Shown here piece by piece: positions 45,246-55,929 of a stretch of DNA of 64,000 nucleotides. The DNA is from an uncultured Geobacteraceae bacterium (GTDB lineage: Bacteria > Desulfobacterota > Desulfuromonadia > Geobacterales > Pseudopelobacteraceae). Under the pieces are notes generated by a model. The model worked only from the letters and a program-made list of their open reading frames with translations. It had not been told where the DNA came from and searched no databases. Each line of letters starts with the position of its first letter. Position 1 is the stretch's first letter. Position numbers and translations under genes: made by a program. The stretch covers positions 47,736-111,735 of the forward strand of contig CAIRBT010000057.1 in the NCBI GenBank assembly GCA_903876875.1, in the 5' to 3' direction.

Positions 45246-46724
45246 ATGGAAGAACTAAGTGAACTGCTGTTACAGAGACGCCGCAAGGTTGACGCCCTCT
45301 GGGAAGCGGGTATTAACCCCTATCCCAATGATTTTAAACCCGAACACACTTCCGCAGACCTGACCGCCCTCTATGGGAATGTGGAGCAACTCGACGCTTC
45401 CGATGTCACCATACGGGTCGCCGGGCGTATACTGGCACGGAGGTCCTTCGGCAAAGCTGCTTTTATCCAACTTCAGGATCGCAAGGGGCGACTCCAGCTC
45501 TATATAAAGAAAGATGAAATCGGCGAAGAGGCATTTGCGGCCTTTGAATCATTCGATATTGGCGACATCGTCGGTGCCGAGGGGTACCCCTTCCGCACCA
45601 AAACCGGCGAACTGTCCCTCCATGTGCGGATGATTCGTCTGCTGGTGAAATCCCTGCTACCGCTGCCAGAAAAGTTCCATGGCCTGACCGATGTGGAGAC
45701 CCGTTATCGGCAACGCTATGTTGACCTGATTGTCAACCCCGATGCCCGCGAGATTTTTATCAAGCGTTCGCGCATCGTCAACCTGATTCGAAGCTTCATG
45801 GCCGGCCGTGATTTCCTGGAAGTGGAAACCCCCATGATGCACCAGATTCCGGGGGGTGCCGCCGCCAGACCGTTTATTACCCACCATAACACCCTGGACA
45901 TGGAGTTATATCTCCGCATTGCCCCCGAATTGTACCTGAAACGTCTGGTCGTCGGTGGACTTGACCGGGTATTTGAAATCAACCGTAACTTCCGGAACGA
46001 GGGGATTTCGGTTCGTCACAATCCCGAATTCACCATGATGGAGTTCTATCAGGCCTATGCAACCTACGAGGATTTGATGGACTTCACCGAAGAGCTGTTC
46101 TGCCATGTGGCTCAAGATATCCTTGGCACTCTGGACTTCACTAATCAGGGGCTTGATATCAGTTTCCAGCGACCCTGGAAACGGCTGACGGTTCGTGATG
46201 CAATTCTTGAATATGGCGATGTGGAAGCTGCTCAGATTGATGATCGTGATCTGGCCTATTCCTACGCCCGGAGTATCGGCCTGAATCTGCCGGAAAATAT
46301 CAGCTACGGCAAGCTGGTGATGGAGATTTTTGAAGAGGTTGCCGAACACAAGCTCATTCAGCCCACCTTCATTACCGCCTATCCGACCGAGGTTTCACCG
46401 CTCTCCCGCAAGAACGACCTGAATCCGGATATTGTGGATCGTTTCGAGCTGATTATCGGTGGCCGTGAAATCGCCAACGCCTTCTCGGAGTTAAATGACC
46501 CCATCGACCAGAAAGGACGTTTCCTGGCCCAGGTCGCCGAGAAGGACAAAGGTGATGAAGAGGCCCACTATATGGATGAGGATTACGTTCGTGCCCTTGA
46601 ATACGGTCTTCCGCCAACGGCCGGTGAAGGTATCGGCATTGATCGACTGGTTATGCTGTTGACCGACTCACCGTCAATCCGTGACGTCATCCTCTTTCCC
46701 CAACTGCGTAAGGAAGTAAAATAA
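45246..46724 (+). CDS. lysS: Lysyl-tRNA synthetase, class II
   Basis: 492 residues. It charges tRNA-Lys with lysine. The N-terminal OB domain binds the anticodon ([25 protein letters not shown]). The class II core has motif 1 around [21 protein letters not shown], motif 2 [21 protein letters not shown], and motif 3 [13 protein letters not shown]. It opens the envelope operon, three bases before the lolC/E-like gene. lysS beside lolCD is common in Geobacter relatives. Confidence 0.97.
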   Translation: MEELSELLLQRRRKVDALWEAGINPYPNDFKPEHTSADLTALYGNVEQLDASDVTIRVAGRILARRSFGKAAFIQLQDRKGRLQLYIKKDEIGEEAFAAFESFDIGDIVGAEGYPFRTKTGELSLHVRMIRLLVKSLLPLPEKFHGLTDVETRYRQRYVDLIVNPDAREIFIKRSRIVNLIRSFMAGRDFLEVETPMMHQIPGGAAARPFITHHNTLDMELYLRIAPELYLKRLVVGGLDRVFEINRNFRNEGISVRHNPEFTMMEFYQAYATYEDLMDFTEELFCHVAQDILGTLDFTNQGLDISFQRPWKRLTVRDAILEYGDVEAAQIDDRDLAYSYARSIGLNLPENISYGKLVMEIFEEVAEHKLIQPTFITAYPTEVSPLSRKNDLNPDIVDRFELIIGGREIANAFSELNDPIDQKGRFLAQVAEKDKGDEEAHYMDEDYVRALEYGLPPTAGEGIGIDRLVMLLTDSPSIRDVILFPQLRKEVK

Positions 46725-46727
46725 GCT

Positions 46728-47990
46728 ATGCCATTTGAACTGCTCATCGGTTTACGCTATTTAAAAGCAAAGCGTAAATCTACTTTTATCTCCATAATCA
46801 CCTTTATCTCCACCGCAGGAGTGGCTCTGGGTGTCATGGCTCTGATTGTCGTACTGGCGGTCATGACCGGCTTTGAAGACGACCTGAAAGAAAAAATTCT
46901 TGGCACTAATGCCCATGTCGTCGTCACCTCCAACGGTGCAGCCATGGACAACTACCGCCCGATTATGGAACAGCTGAAAAAACTGAAAGGGGTACAGGCC
47001 GCTACCCCTTTCATCTACAATCAGGTGATGCTCTCGTCGGGAAAGAATGTGTCCGGTGTGGTTCTGCGGGGTATCGACGTTGTGACCGATCAGCAGGTTA
47101 CCCGCCTCAGCAAAACCATTGTTGAAGGGAGCCTGGAAGACATTGATAACTTTACTTTCAAGAGCGGCGATACGCTTCCCGGTCTGATGGTTGGCAAAGA
47201 ATTGGCAAAACATCTCGGCCTGTTCCTTGGCGACAAGGTTAATGTTATTTCACCAACCGGCAACCTGACCCCCCTCGGCATGATGCCCCGCATGAAACAA
47301 TTCAGAATCACTGGTATTTTCAATACCGGCATGTTCGAATATGACTCAACGTTGGCCTATGTGAGCCTGCGGCAGGCCCAGCAGTTTTTCGATCTGGATG
47401 ACACGGTCACCGGTATCCAGCTGAAAGTGGCTGATGTCTATCATACCGGCGACCTGGTGCGCGTCATCAACAGCACCATGGGGCGTAGCTACTCAGCCCG
47501 TGACTGGATGCAGATGAACAAGAATATTCTCTTTGCCCTCAAGACGGAAAAAGTGGTCATGTTCATCATCCTGACGTTGATTGTACTGGTGGCCGCCTTT
47601 GGCATCGCCTCCACCCTCTTCATGGTGGTCATGGAAAAGACCAGAGACATTGCCATCCTTAAATCCATGGGAGCTACCTCCGGCAGTATCATGAAAATAT
47701 TTATCCTCGAAGGCTTAATCATCGGCATTATCGGTACCGTGGCAGGGGTGAGCTCGGGATTGCTTATCGCTCGTAATCTGGAACCGATCATTTCGTTTAT
47801 CCAGAAAGTCACCGGACAGGACTTTTTTAGTAAGGACATCTACTACCTGGATCATTTCCCCTCGTTGGTGGTTCAATCGGATGTGGTACTCATTTCGATT
47901 ACCGCCGTACTGATCTCCTTCCTGGCTACCATCTACCCAGCATGGCAGGCTTCCCGCATGCTCCCGGCGGAGGCGCTCCGTTATGAGTAA
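46728..47990 (+). CDS. lolC: Lipoprotein-releasing ABC transporter permease (LolC/LolE family)
   Basis: 420 residues. It begins [36 protein letters not shown], the LolC/E signature, with TM1 near 22-48. A large periplasmic domain and three C-terminal helices of the FtsX type follow, with [19 protein letters not shown] before the second. With LolD it pulls outer-membrane lipoproteins from the inner membrane and passes them to LolA. Only one permease gene is present, so it may act as a homodimer (LolF-like arrangement). It overlaps lolD by 8 bases. Confidence 0.93.
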   Translation: MPFELLIGLRYLKAKRKSTFISIITFISTAGVALGVMALIVVLAVMTGFEDDLKEKILGTNAHVVVTSNGAAMDNYRPIMEQLKKLKGVQAATPFIYNQVMLSSGKNVSGVVLRGIDVVTDQQVTRLSKTIVEGSLEDIDNFTFKSGDTLPGLMVGKELAKHLGLFLGDKVNVISPTGNLTPLGMMPRMKQFRITGIFNTGMFEYDSTLAYVSLRQAQQFFDLDDTVTGIQLKVADVYHTGDLVRVINSTMGRSYSARDWMQMNKNILFALKTEKVVMFIILTLIVLVAAFGIASTLFMVVMEKTRDIAILKSMGATSGSIMKIFILEGLIIGIIGTVAGVSSGLLIARNLEPIISFIQKVTGQDFFSKDIYYLDHFPSLVVQSDVVLISITAVLISFLATIYPAWQASRMLPAEALRYE

Positions 47991-48663
47991 TCTTCTCGAA
48001 GTCCGTGGCCTCTGTAAAACCTATGACACCGGTTCCAACCGGCTAGAAGTGCTGAAAGGCATCGACCTCACCCTTCAGGAGGGGACGACTACCGCACTGG
48101 TGGGGGCATCGGGAGCCGGTAAGAGCACCCTGCTGCACCTGCTTGGTGCCCTTGATCGGCCCTCTTCCGGCAGCGTCCATTTTCGCGGCGACAATATTTT
48201 CAAAAAGAATGATCGACAGCTGGCTGACTTCAGAAATCTCAGCATCGGCTTTGTTTTTCAGTTTCACCATCTGCTGCCGGAATTCACCGCCCTTGAGAAC
48301 GTCATGATGCCCGCCCTTATCGGCAGGGTTCCCCGTAAGCAGGCCTATGATACGGCGGTATCCCTTCTGGAAGATGTAGGTCTTGCCGCACGTATGACCC
48401 ACCGTCCGGGGGAACTTTCCGGCGGAGAGCAACAGCGGGTAGCCATCGCCCGGGCACTGACACGGGAACCGGCACTGCTGCTTGCAGACGAACCGACCGG
48501 AAATCTGGACATGAAAACCAGTGAGGGCATCCATGGCATGCTGACCGGATTACAGCTTAAAAGAGGCTTGACGTTGGTTGTGGTAACCCATAATGAACAA
48601 CTTGCAGCGGCCATGGGGAGCACCATTCATCTCCTCGATGGCCGGGTGGAGAAGACTTCGTGA
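47983..48663 (+). CDS. lolD: Lipoprotein-releasing ABC transporter ATPase
   Basis: 226 residues: ATPase of the MacB/LolD class. Walker [11 protein letters not shown]-loop [19 protein letters not shown] (typical of LolD), signature [15 protein letters not shown], Walker [14 protein letters not shown], and switch His in VVTHN. It powers lipoprotein release with the adjacent permease. The start overlaps that gene and the stop overlaps bamA (GTGA). Confidence 0.96.
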   Translation: MSNLLEVRGLCKTYDTGSNRLEVLKGIDLTLQEGTTTALVGASGAGKSTLLHLLGALDRPSSGSVHFRGDNIFKKNDRQLADFRNLSIGFVFQFHHLLPEFTALENVMMPALIGRVPRKQAYDTAVSLLEDVGLAARMTHRPGELSGGEQQRVAIARALTREPALLLADEPTGNLDMKTSEGIHGMLTGLQLKRGLTLVVVTHNEQLAAAMGSTIHLLDGRVEKTS

Positions 48664-50981
48664 TTTTCAAGAAACAGCCCCTCCGGTGCATCGGTACCGC
48701 TTCACTGTTATCTCTTGCACTGCTCTTGCATGCAACTTCAGCCCTGGCTGAAGGAGAAAAGCTGGCAGAGATCAGAATTCAGGGAAACAAGCGTATCGAT
48801 ACGGCGGCGATTTTAAATACGGTAAAACTGCATGCCGGTGATATGCTTTCCGAAGACAAGACGGATCAGGATATTCGTGCCCTTTATAAAATGGGGCATT
48901 TTCAGGATGTACAAACCTTGAAGGAAGAATCCGCCAAAGGGCCGGTGTTGATTTTTTCCGTGCTTGAAAAACCGATCGTCCGTGACATCACCTTTGAAGG
49001 CAACAAGGAAATCACCACTGAGAAATTGAAAGAAGCCCTGGAGTTTCGGCAGAACTCAATCTTATCCACAAAAGATGTGGCAAAAAGCGTGGCTAAAATC
49101 AAAAAACTCTACGGCGATGAGGGGTATTACCTGGCCGAGGTAGACGTTGACGTCAAAAAGAAATCTGCCACTGAACTTACCGTGCTGCTCAAGGTCACCG
49201 AGGGGGATAAAATCCTCATTAGATCCATCGACTTCGATGGCATCAAAGCGTTCAGCAGCAGTAAATTGCAGAAGGTGATGGAGACTAAAGAAAAATGGTT
49301 TTTTTCCTGGTTGACCGGTGCCGGAACCTATAAGGAAGAAGTGCTCAAAAATGACGCACTGCTCCTTTCGGATCACTATCTTAATAACGGTTATATCAAT
49401 GTTAAAGTTGGTGAACCGGTAGTTAAACTTGATGAGACAAAAAGCTTCCTGACGGTGACTATCGGTGTTACCGAAGGGGAACAGTTCCGTCTCGGTACCA
49501 TTGCTTTCAAGAATGACCTACTGGAACCGGAGGCTGACCTGCGTAAGAAGCTCAAAAGCGAAGTGGGAGAAGTCTTCAACCGTTCCCTCCTCCGTAGCGA
49601 CATCGGCACACTGACCGACGTATACGGTGACAAGGGCTATGCCTACGCAACGGTCAATCCCCTGTCCCGCCTTGATGCAGAAAAAAAACTCATCGACTTG
49701 ACCTTTGATGTGGAGAAAGGGGAACTGGTCTCCATCGAGCGGATCAGCATCGCCGGAAACCCCAAGACCCGCGACAAGGTTATCAGACGTGAGATGCGAG
49801 TCAGCGAGACCGGCCTCTCCAACTCCACCGGTTTAAAGCGAAGTAAACAAAACCTCATGAATCTCGGTTTTTTTGAGGAAGCGAACATTGCCACTGCCAA
49901 GGGAAGTAGCTCCGACAAACTCAACGTTACCGTAGATGTCAAGGAGAAACCGACCGGTTCCTTTAGTATCGGGGGCGGCTACAGTTCCCTTGACGGTGCC
50001 ATTGTTCAGGGTTCCATACAGCAGAGTAATTTTTTGGGACTGGGGTTACGGGCCAACCTTTCTGGCGCCTTCGGCAAAACATCACAAACCTATTCACTGG
50101 GGTTGACCGATCCCTATTTCATGGATACCAAATGGACCCTAGGTGGCGATATCTACCGCTCTGAAAGGGTCTACACCGATTACACCCGTCGTCTCACCGG
50201 TGCCGATATCAAAGGAGGCTACCCGGTTTCCGATAATGTCGGCACCTTTGTCATGTACAAGCTTGAATTTAAGGAACTCTTCAGTCCAAGCACCGCCTAT
50301 CAACAACTCCATGATTTTGACACTAATAATGCATATCCGCTTGACAAAACAACAACCAGCTCCATTTACACCAGTATCACCCATAACAATACGGATTACC
50401 GGATTGATCCATCCACCGGCATGATAAACTCCTTCTCCCTTGAATACGCCGGTCTGGGGGGGGATAACAAATTTTCCCGTGCCATAGTGGATAATACCTA
50501 CTTCTATCCACTCTACAAAAAGCTCCGTTTTTCGACTAAACTGACCCTGGGCACCATCATGGATGTGGGTAAACCGGTGCCGATAGATGAGAAGTTCTAC
50601 CTTGGAGGCATCAATCTCTGCGGTTATAAGCTGCGCACCGTATCACCGGTTCGTAATCAAACCGTGACGGATATTACCAACAACGAATCCAACCAGCAGG
50701 TATTCCTGGGGGGGAGCAACGAAGTCGCCGGCAATGCGGAACTGACCTTCCCGCTGGTTTCCGAAGTCGGCCTTAAAGGTGTGCTCTTTTTTGACTATGG
50801 CAATTCATTTAATGAGACATCACAACTGTTTGACACCATGCTGACCAGCTATGGTTTCGGTATCCGCTGGGCATCCCCCATCGGCCCACTCCGTCTGGAG
50901 TACGGCATACCGATCAATCCACGCCCCGACATCGACAGTAAATCGGGACGACTGGAATTTAGCTTTGGCACCATGTTCTAA
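48660..50981 (+). CDS. bamA: Outer membrane protein assembly factor BamA
   Basis: 773 residues. Signal peptide ([17 protein letters not shown]), five POTRA domains (for example [46 protein letters not shown]-type strands and [18 protein letters not shown]), then a 16-strand barrel. The barrel has [11 protein letters not shown], which holds the conserved lid-loop motif in altered form, and ends with FSFGTMF, a proper C-terminal aromatic signal. It inserts beta-barrel proteins into the outer membrane. It starts at GTG 48660, overlapping lolD. Neighbouring skp encodes its chaperone. Confidence 0.96.
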   Translation: MIFKKQPLRCIGTASLLSLALLLHATSALAEGEKLAEIRIQGNKRIDTAAILNTVKLHAGDMLSEDKTDQDIRALYKMGHFQDVQTLKEESAKGPVLIFSVLEKPIVRDITFEGNKEITTEKLKEALEFRQNSILSTKDVAKSVAKIKKLYGDEGYYLAEVDVDVKKKSATELTVLLKVTEGDKILIRSIDFDGIKAFSSSKLQKVMETKEKWFFSWLTGAGTYKEEVLKNDALLLSDHYLNNGYINVKVGEPVVKLDETKSFLTVTIGVTEGEQFRLGTIAFKNDLLEPEADLRKKLKSEVGEVFNRSLLRSDIGTLTDVYGDKGYAYATVNPLSRLDAEKKLIDLTFDVEKGELVSIERISIAGNPKTRDKVIRREMRVSETGLSNSTGLKRSKQNLMNLGFFEEANIATAKGSSSDKLNVTVDVKEKPTGSFSIGGGYSSLDGAIVQGSIQQSNFLGLGLRANLSGAFGKTSQTYSLGLTDPYFMDTKWTLGGDIYRSERVYTDYTRRLTGADIKGGYPVSDNVGTFVMYKLEFKELFSPSTAYQQLHDFDTNNAYPLDKTTTSSIYTSITHNNTDYRIDPSTGMINSFSLEYAGLGGDNKFSRAIVDNTYFYPLYKKLRFSTKLTLGTIMDVGKPVPIDEKFYLGGINLCGYKLRTVSPVRNQTVTDITNNESNQQVFLGGSNEVAGNAELTFPLVSEVGLKGVLFFDYGNSFNETSQLFDTMLTSYGFGIRWASPIGPLRLEYGIPINPRPDIDSKSGRLEFSFGTMF

Positions 50982-51036
50982 TTCACACGAAACGAAAGGG
51001 GCTGACTGCCCATAACAACTAAAGGAGATTATTTTC

Positions 51037-51555
51037 ATGAAACGGGGATTTTTGGTAGGATTATTAGCGGTCTGTATTGCGTCCACATCGGTCTGTGCAG
51101 CTGACATGAAACTCGGCTACATTGACATGCAGCGCGCTCTCAACGGCTCTGATGCCGGCAAGGTGGCCAAAGAACAACTGGCTGCAAAAGTCAAAAAGTA
51201 TCAGGAAGAGATCAATGTAAAACAGGAAGAGCTGAAGAAACTCAAGGAAGAACTTGAGAAACAGGCGGCTCTCCTGTCCGACTCCGCACGCAGCACCCGG
51301 GAGAAGGAATATCAAAACAAGCTTAAGGATTTTCAGCGCTTTACTAAGGATGCCCAGGAAGAGTTGCAGGGTAAGGATGAGGAGTTGACCCGCAAGATCC
51401 TTGAGGGGATGGAAAAGGTCATTAAGGAGTATGGGAGTCAGCAGGGGTATACCTTTATTTTTGTCAAAAATGAAGGCATGCTCTATGTCAATGAATCTGC
51501 CGACCTGACTGAAGAAGTCTTAAAGCTGTATAACAGCAGCAGCAGAAAGAAGTAA
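51037..51555 (+). CDS. skp: Skp/OmpH-family periplasmic chaperone
   Basis: 172 residues. Signal peptide (GFLVGLLAVCIASTSVCAA), then KLGYIDMQRALNGSDAGK, the family start, and a long charged coiled coil forming the tentacle arms (about 45-125), returning to the beta core with YTFIFVKNEGMLYVNESADLT. It holds unfolded outer-membrane proteins on the way to BamA. It has AAAGGAG before the ATG and sits between bamA and lpxD, the classical order. Confidence 0.93.
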   Translation: MKRGFLVGLLAVCIASTSVCAADMKLGYIDMQRALNGSDAGKVAKEQLAAKVKKYQEEINVKQEELKKLKEELEKQAALLSDSARSTREKEYQNKLKDFQRFTKDAQEELQGKDEELTRKILEGMEKVIKEYGSQQGYTFIFVKNEGMLYVNESADLTEEVLKLYNSSSRKK

Positions 51556-51558
51556 GCC

Positions 51559-52611
51559 ATGGCACGTACCTACACCGTTAGTGAACTTGCAGAGCTGCTC
51601 GGCGGCGTCGTGTTGGGAGACGGAACCGTCACCATCAGCGGACTTGGCAGCCTTGAAACCGCCAAACCGGGTGAACTTACTTTTCTAGCCAACCCCAAGT
51701 ATGCCTCGAAGGTGGCAGACACAGCCGCCGGTGCCGTCCTTATGGCCGCAGGAGCGGAGCGTTTTGATAAATGTGCCATTCAGGTGGCCAACCCCTACCT
51801 CTGTTTTGCCAAGCTGTTGACCCTCTTCTATACCACCCCCCACGAAGTTCTGGGAGTGCTGCCGCTGGCGGTTGTCGATGAGTCGGCAACCATTGCCAAA
51901 GGAGCCACCATCTATCCGGGTGCTTTCGTCGGCAAGCGTGCCGTGGTCGGTGCCGGCTCTGTTGTGTATCCGGGGGCTGTCATCTATGACGATGTCGTTA
52001 TTGGTGAGAATTGCACCATCCACGCCACCGCCGTCATTAGAGAGCGCTGCCGGGTCGGTAATCGCTGCGTTCTCCAGCCCGGTGCCGTGATCGGCTCCGA
52101 TGGTTTCGGCTATGCACCGGATGGAGCCTCCTATTATCCCATCCCCCAGATCGGCATTGTGGTTCTTGATGATGAGGTTGAAATCGGTGCCAATAGCTGT
52201 ATAGATCGTGCCGCCATTGAAGTTACCCGCATCGGGCGCGGCACAAAGTTGGATAATCTGGTACAGATTGCCCATAACTGCAAAATTGGTGAAGACTGTA
52301 TGATCGTCTCCCAGGTCGGCATTTCGGGCAGTGCCACAATAGGCAACCATGTCACCCTGGCCGGACAGGTCGGTGTTGCCGGCCATCTCACCATCGGTGA
52401 CAACGTACTTGTTGGTGCCCAGTCCGGTGTACCGAGCTCTCTGGCAGCCAACGCAGCGTACAGCGGAACACCGACCATGCCCCACAGGGAGTGGTTGAAA
52501 TCGGCAATGGTAGTCCCCCGCCTGCCCGAAATGAAAAAGACCATAGCGTCCCTCGAAAAACGGATTGCAGAGCTTGAATCCCGCTTGAACCAAGCCACTC
52601 AGGAGAGGTAA
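51559..52611 (+). CDS. lpxD: UDP-3-O-(hydroxyacyl)glucosamine N-acyltransferase
   Basis: 350 residues. It adds the second hydroxyacyl chain, from acyl-ACP, to the lipid A precursor. An N-terminal uridine-binding domain ([19 protein letters not shown]) is followed by left-handed beta-helix hexapeptide repeats and a C-terminal helix. The catalytic His lies in [12 protein letters not shown]. If the gnnA/gnnB pair downstream works as proposed, the natural substrate carries an amide-linked acyl at position 3. It starts 3 bases after skp. Confidence 0.97.
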   Translation: MARTYTVSELAELLGGVVLGDGTVTISGLGSLETAKPGELTFLANPKYASKVADTAAGAVLMAAGAERFDKCAIQVANPYLCFAKLLTLFYTTPHEVLGVLPLAVVDESATIAKGATIYPGAFVGKRAVVGAGSVVYPGAVIYDDVVIGENCTIHATAVIRERCRVGNRCVLQPGAVIGSDGFGYAPDGASYYPIPQIGIVVLDDEVEIGANSCIDRAAIEVTRIGRGTKLDNLVQIAHNCKIGEDCMIVSQVGISGSATIGNHVTLAGQVGVAGHLTIGDNVLVGAQSGVPSSLAANAAYSGTPTMPHREWLKSAMVVPRLPEMKKTIASLEKRIAELESRLNQATQER

Positions 52612-52612
52612 T

Positions 52613-53056
52613 ATGCAACTGGATATCAATGAAATAATGAAAATCCTTCCCCACCGCTACCCGTTTCTCATGGTGGACAAAATAGTTGAAGTTGAGCAGG
52701 GGAAGCGGTGTGTCGGCATTAAGAATGTCACCATCAATGAACCGTGTTTCCAGGGGCATTTTCCCGGCCATCCGGTCATGCCGGGAGTTTTGATTATTGA
52801 GGCAATGGCCCAGGTAGCCGGTATCATGGCCTATCTGGCCTCCGATGAAGTGACCCGCGCCAAGGTCACCTATTTCATGGCCATCGACAATGCCCGCTTC
52901 CGAAAACCGGTCACCCCCGGCGATCAGCTCCGGATCGAGGTTGTAACGACCATGAACAGGCGGGGCATCTGGGGTGTTGCAGGCAAGGCCTTTGTGGGTG
53001 ATACCCTGGTAACCGAGGCGGACTTGAAGGCAACCTTTGCCGATTCACCAAAATAA
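52613..53056 (+). CDS. fabZ: 3-hydroxyacyl-ACP dehydratase
   Basis: 147 residues, hot-dog fold. It dehydrates 3-hydroxyacyl-ACP in fatty acid elongation and competes with LpxA/LpxD for the same substrate, which explains its place between them. Active site: [20 protein letters not shown] with the catalytic His and Glu; [17 protein letters not shown] is the family start. It begins one base after lpxD. Confidence 0.97.
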   Translation: MQLDINEIMKILPHRYPFLMVDKIVEVEQGKRCVGIKNVTINEPCFQGHFPGHPVMPGVLIIEAMAQVAGIMAYLASDEVTRAKVTYFMAIDNARFRKPVTPGDQLRIEVVTTMNRRGIWGVAGKAFVGDTLVTEADLKATFADSPK

Positions 53057-53101
53057 CTTTCTGATCCCCTCCTTTTTGAGGGATCATACGGGAGAACTAC
53101 C

Positions 53102-53881
53102 ATGATCCACCCGACCGCACTCATTGACCCTACGGCAACACTGGCATCAAGCGTAGAGGTAGGACCCTATGCCATCATCGGCAAGCACGTCACCATCGGA
53201 GCCGGAACCACCATCGGAGCCCATGCTGTTATCGGAGACTGGACCGAACTCGGCGAAGATAATAAGATTTTTCCCCAATCCTCCGTCGGAGCCCCGCCAC
53301 AAGATCTCAAATATCATGGCGAAGAGTGCTGGACCCGCCTCGGCAATGGCAATATGGTCAGGGAATTTGCCACGATCCATCGCGGTACGGCCTCCGGTCA
53401 TGGCGAGACCATCGTCGGCAGTAATAACCTTTTCATGGCTTACTCCCATGTGGCTCACGACTGCGTCGTCGGTAGCAATATCGTCATGGCCAACGTGGCC
53501 ACCCTGGCCGGACATGTGACGATTGAAGACAACGTCATCATCGGTGGTCTGGTGGCGGTACACCAGTTTTCCCGCATCGGTGCCCATGCCATGGTCGGAG
53601 GAGGTACCATGGTCGCCATGGATATCCTTCCCTACACTATCGCAACATCGGATCGCCGTGAAGCCCGCCTGCGTGGTCTTAATCTGATCGGTCTCAAACG
53701 GCGCGGTTTTTCTGAGGAGTCCATCACCAACCTGAAAAGTGCCTATAAAACCCTTTTCATGGCCAAGCTGAAACTGCCCGACGCCATTGCCCGCATCAGG
53801 AAAAATATCACCAATTGTCCGGAAGTTGATTACCTGCTGGCGTTTATCAACTCAACCCAGCGGGGCTTCTGTAAAGGATGA
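53102..53881 (+). CDS. lpxA: UDP-GlcNAc (or UDP-GlcNAc3N) acyltransferase
   Basis: 259 residues of left-handed beta-helix (repeated hexapeptides such as IGKHVTIGAGTTIGAHAVI) with a C-terminal helical domain. Catalytic His in FMAYSHVAHDCVVG. It starts lipid A synthesis by adding a 3-hydroxyacyl chain at position 3 of the UDP-sugar. Since gnnA- and gnnB-like genes follow directly, its real substrate may be the 3-amino sugar, giving an amide link. Its stop overlaps the oxidoreductase gene. Confidence 0.96.
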   Translation: MIHPTALIDPTATLASSVEVGPYAIIGKHVTIGAGTTIGAHAVIGDWTELGEDNKIFPQSSVGAPPQDLKYHGEECWTRLGNGNMVREFATIHRGTASGHGETIVGSNNLFMAYSHVAHDCVVGSNIVMANVATLAGHVTIEDNVIIGGLVAVHQFSRIGAHAMVGGGTMVAMDILPYTIATSDRREARLRGLNLIGLKRRGFSEESITNLKSAYKTLFMAKLKLPDAIARIRKNITNCPEVDYLLAFINSTQRGFCKG

Positions 53882-54822
53882 GTATGCTCAGAACAGCGGT
53901 CATCGGCGTAGGCTATCTGGGGAATTTTCATGCCCAGAAATATGCACAAAATCCCACGGTAGAACTGGTGGGGGTGGTTGATAATGATCCCGCACGGGCT
54001 GAACAGATTGCCGTAGCCCTCGGCACAACCCCCTTTACCGATCACCGGGAGCTGATCGGCAAAGTCGACGCCGTCAGCGTTGTCGTGCCAACTCAGTTTC
54101 ATTTTGCCGTAGCCCGTGACTTTCTCTCTGCCGGTATCCATGTGCTGATCGAGAAACCGATCACGGTGACGATCGAAGAGGCCGACGAATTAATTGCCCT
54201 GGCAGAGAAAAACGGAGCCGTGTTTCAGGTTGGACACCTTGAGCGCTTTAACCCGGTGCTTCAGGCACTTGACGGTGTGCTTCAGGAACCGCTGTTCATC
54301 GAATCGGTGCGCATTGCCCCCTTTAAACCACGGGGCACCGACGTCAATGTGGTTCTCGATTTAATGATCCATGACATCGAAATAATCCAGCATATCGTTA
54401 AATCTCCCGTTGAGCGGGTCGATGCCGTCGGCGCACCGGTTTTCACCGGCGAGGAAGATATCGCCAATGCCCGCATCCTCTTTAAAAACGGCTGTGTGGC
54501 CAATGTTACAGCCAGTAGAATCAGCTTGAAAAGTGAACGGAAAATGCGCATTTTCCAGCGCAACGCGTATATAACGCTCGACTTCCAGAATCGCAAGATA
54601 CTGGTGGCTCAACAGGGAAGTGGTGAACTTTTCCCCGGCATCCCGAACGTCAAGGTTGACGAGCGGCAACTGGATGAGGCGGATGCCCTCCGCAGTGAAA
54701 TCGAATCCTTTCTTGACGCTATCCGGGAGGGCAAAGAGCCCCAGGTAAGTGGACGTGACGGTAGAATGGCACTTGAAACAGCACTCAAAATCAATCTCAG
54801 CCTTGACAGGAGAACCCTATGA
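53878..54822 (+). CDS. gnnA: Gfo/Idh/MocA oxidoreductase, GnnA-like
   Basis: 314 residues. NAD(P)-binding Rossmann start VIGVGYLGNFHAQKY, then the HVLIEKPITVTIEEADELI catalytic-lysine motif, QVGHLERFNP, and LDLMIHDIEII with the conserved His. In Acidithiobacillus and Leptospira, GnnA oxidises UDP-GlcNAc at C3 so GnnB can add an amino group, giving UDP-GlcNAc3N for lipid A. Here the gene sits between lpxA and a DegT-type aminotransferase followed by lpxB, the same order. Function is inferred from context and family. Confidence 0.8.
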   Translation: MSMLRTAVIGVGYLGNFHAQKYAQNPTVELVGVVDNDPARAEQIAVALGTTPFTDHRELIGKVDAVSVVVPTQFHFAVARDFLSAGIHVLIEKPITVTIEEADELIALAEKNGAVFQVGHLERFNPVLQALDGVLQEPLFIESVRIAPFKPRGTDVNVVLDLMIHDIEIIQHIVKSPVERVDAVGAPVFTGEEDIANARILFKNGCVANVTASRISLKSERKMRIFQRNAYITLDFQNRKILVAQQGSGELFPGIPNVKVDERQLDEADALRSEIESFLDAIREGKEPQVSGRDGRMALETALKINLSLDRRTL

Positions 54823-55913
54823 TTCCGATGGTTGATCTTAAAATCCAGTATCACGCTTTGAAAGCCGAGATTGATCAGGCGGTTCTCGGTGCCATCGAAA
54901 GCACCCAGTTTATCCTTGGCCCCAATGTCACCTCTTTTGAAAAGGAAACCGCTGCCTATCTGGGTGCCGGTCATGCCGTTTCCTGCGCCTCCGGCACCGA
55001 TGCACTCCAGCTTGCCATCCTGGCGGCCGGTATCGGACCGGGTGACGAAGTCATCACCACCCCCTTCACCTTCATCGCCACCGCCGAAGCGATCTGCTAT
55101 GCTGGTGCCACACCGGTGTATGTGGATATTGACCCGAAAACCTTCAACATTGATCCGAAGCTGATTGAGGAGGCAATTACCCCCCGAACAAAGGCTATTA
55201 TTCCGGTACACCTGTTCGGCCAACCGGCCGACATGACCGCCATTACGGCCATCTGCACCGCCCACAAGCTGATGCTGATTGAGGACTGTGCCCAGTCCTT
55301 CGGGGCGGCCACCGGCGGCACCATGACCGGAACCATCGGTTCCTTCGGCTGTTTCAGCTTTTTCCCCAGTAAGAACCTCGGGTGCTACGGCGATGGCGGC
55401 CTGATTACCTGCGGCAGCGCAGAAGATGCGGAGCAGCTTAAGGTACTCCGCAACCATGGCAGCCGCGTTCGTTACCACCACAGTATCATCGGTTACAACA
55501 GTCGACTTGATGACATTCAGGCAGCCATCCTGCGGGTAAAACTCCGCAAGATTGATGAATTCACCGCCGGGCGGCGGCGGGTAGCCCACCTCTATTCCGA
55601 ATTGCTAGGAGATATCGCCACCGTTCCCCATGAGGATGGCAACGGCGTCCATGTCTACCACCAGTACACCCTACTGACCGACCGACGGGACGTTATCATG
55701 GCAAAACTGGCTGAAAAACAGATTTCATCAGCCATCTACTATCCGATCCCGCTGCACCGTCAGGATGTCTTTGCCAAGGCCTGTGCCACCGTGTCCCTGC
55801 CGGTTGCTGAAGAGGTTGCGAGTCGCTGCATGTCGCTCCCCATTTACCCCGAAATGCCGGAAGAGTCAGTACGTGTGGTGGCTCAAACTATCCGGGAAGC
55901 GTTAGCCGACTAA
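54819..55913 (+). CDS. gnnB: DegT/DnrJ/EryC1 aminotransferase, GnnB-like
   Basis: 364 residues, PLP-dependent. Sequence shows MVDLKIQYHALKAEID, SCASGTDALQLAILAAGIGPGDEVITT (in part), LIEDCAQSFGA, and the PLP lysine in FFPSKNLGCYGDGG. It would transaminate the 3-keto sugar made by the preceding oxidoreductase to UDP-GlcNAc3N. An alternative is the WbpE-type role in acetamido-sugar synthesis for O-antigen, but position between lpxA and lpxB favours lipid A. Start overlaps gnnA by 4 bases. Confidence 0.8.
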   Translation: MIPMVDLKIQYHALKAEIDQAVLGAIESTQFILGPNVTSFEKETAAYLGAGHAVSCASGTDALQLAILAAGIGPGDEVITTPFTFIATAEAICYAGATPVYVDIDPKTFNIDPKLIEEAITPRTKAIIPVHLFGQPADMTAITAICTAHKLMLIEDCAQSFGAATGGTMTGTIGSFGCFSFFPSKNLGCYGDGGLITCGSAEDAEQLKVLRNHGSRVRYHHSIIGYNSRLDDIQAAILRVKLRKIDEFTAGRRRVAHLYSELLGDIATVPHEDGNGVHVYHQYTLLTDRRDVIMAKLAEKQISSAIYYPIPLHRQDVFAKACATVSLPVAEEVASRCMSLPIYPEMPEESVRVVAQTIREALAD

Positions 55914-55929
55914 TGGGAATCGAGCGTCG

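Noticed and set aside
51685..52629. 314-codon minus-strand frame opposite lpxD
   Set aside because: Antisense shadow of the hexapeptide-repeat coding region; repetitive Asn/Gly/Asp composition arises from the codon pattern.
54609..55589. 326-codon minus-strand frame opposite gnnB
   Set aside because: It is the antisense shadow of conserved gnnA/gnnB sequence; the product has no recognisable domain.
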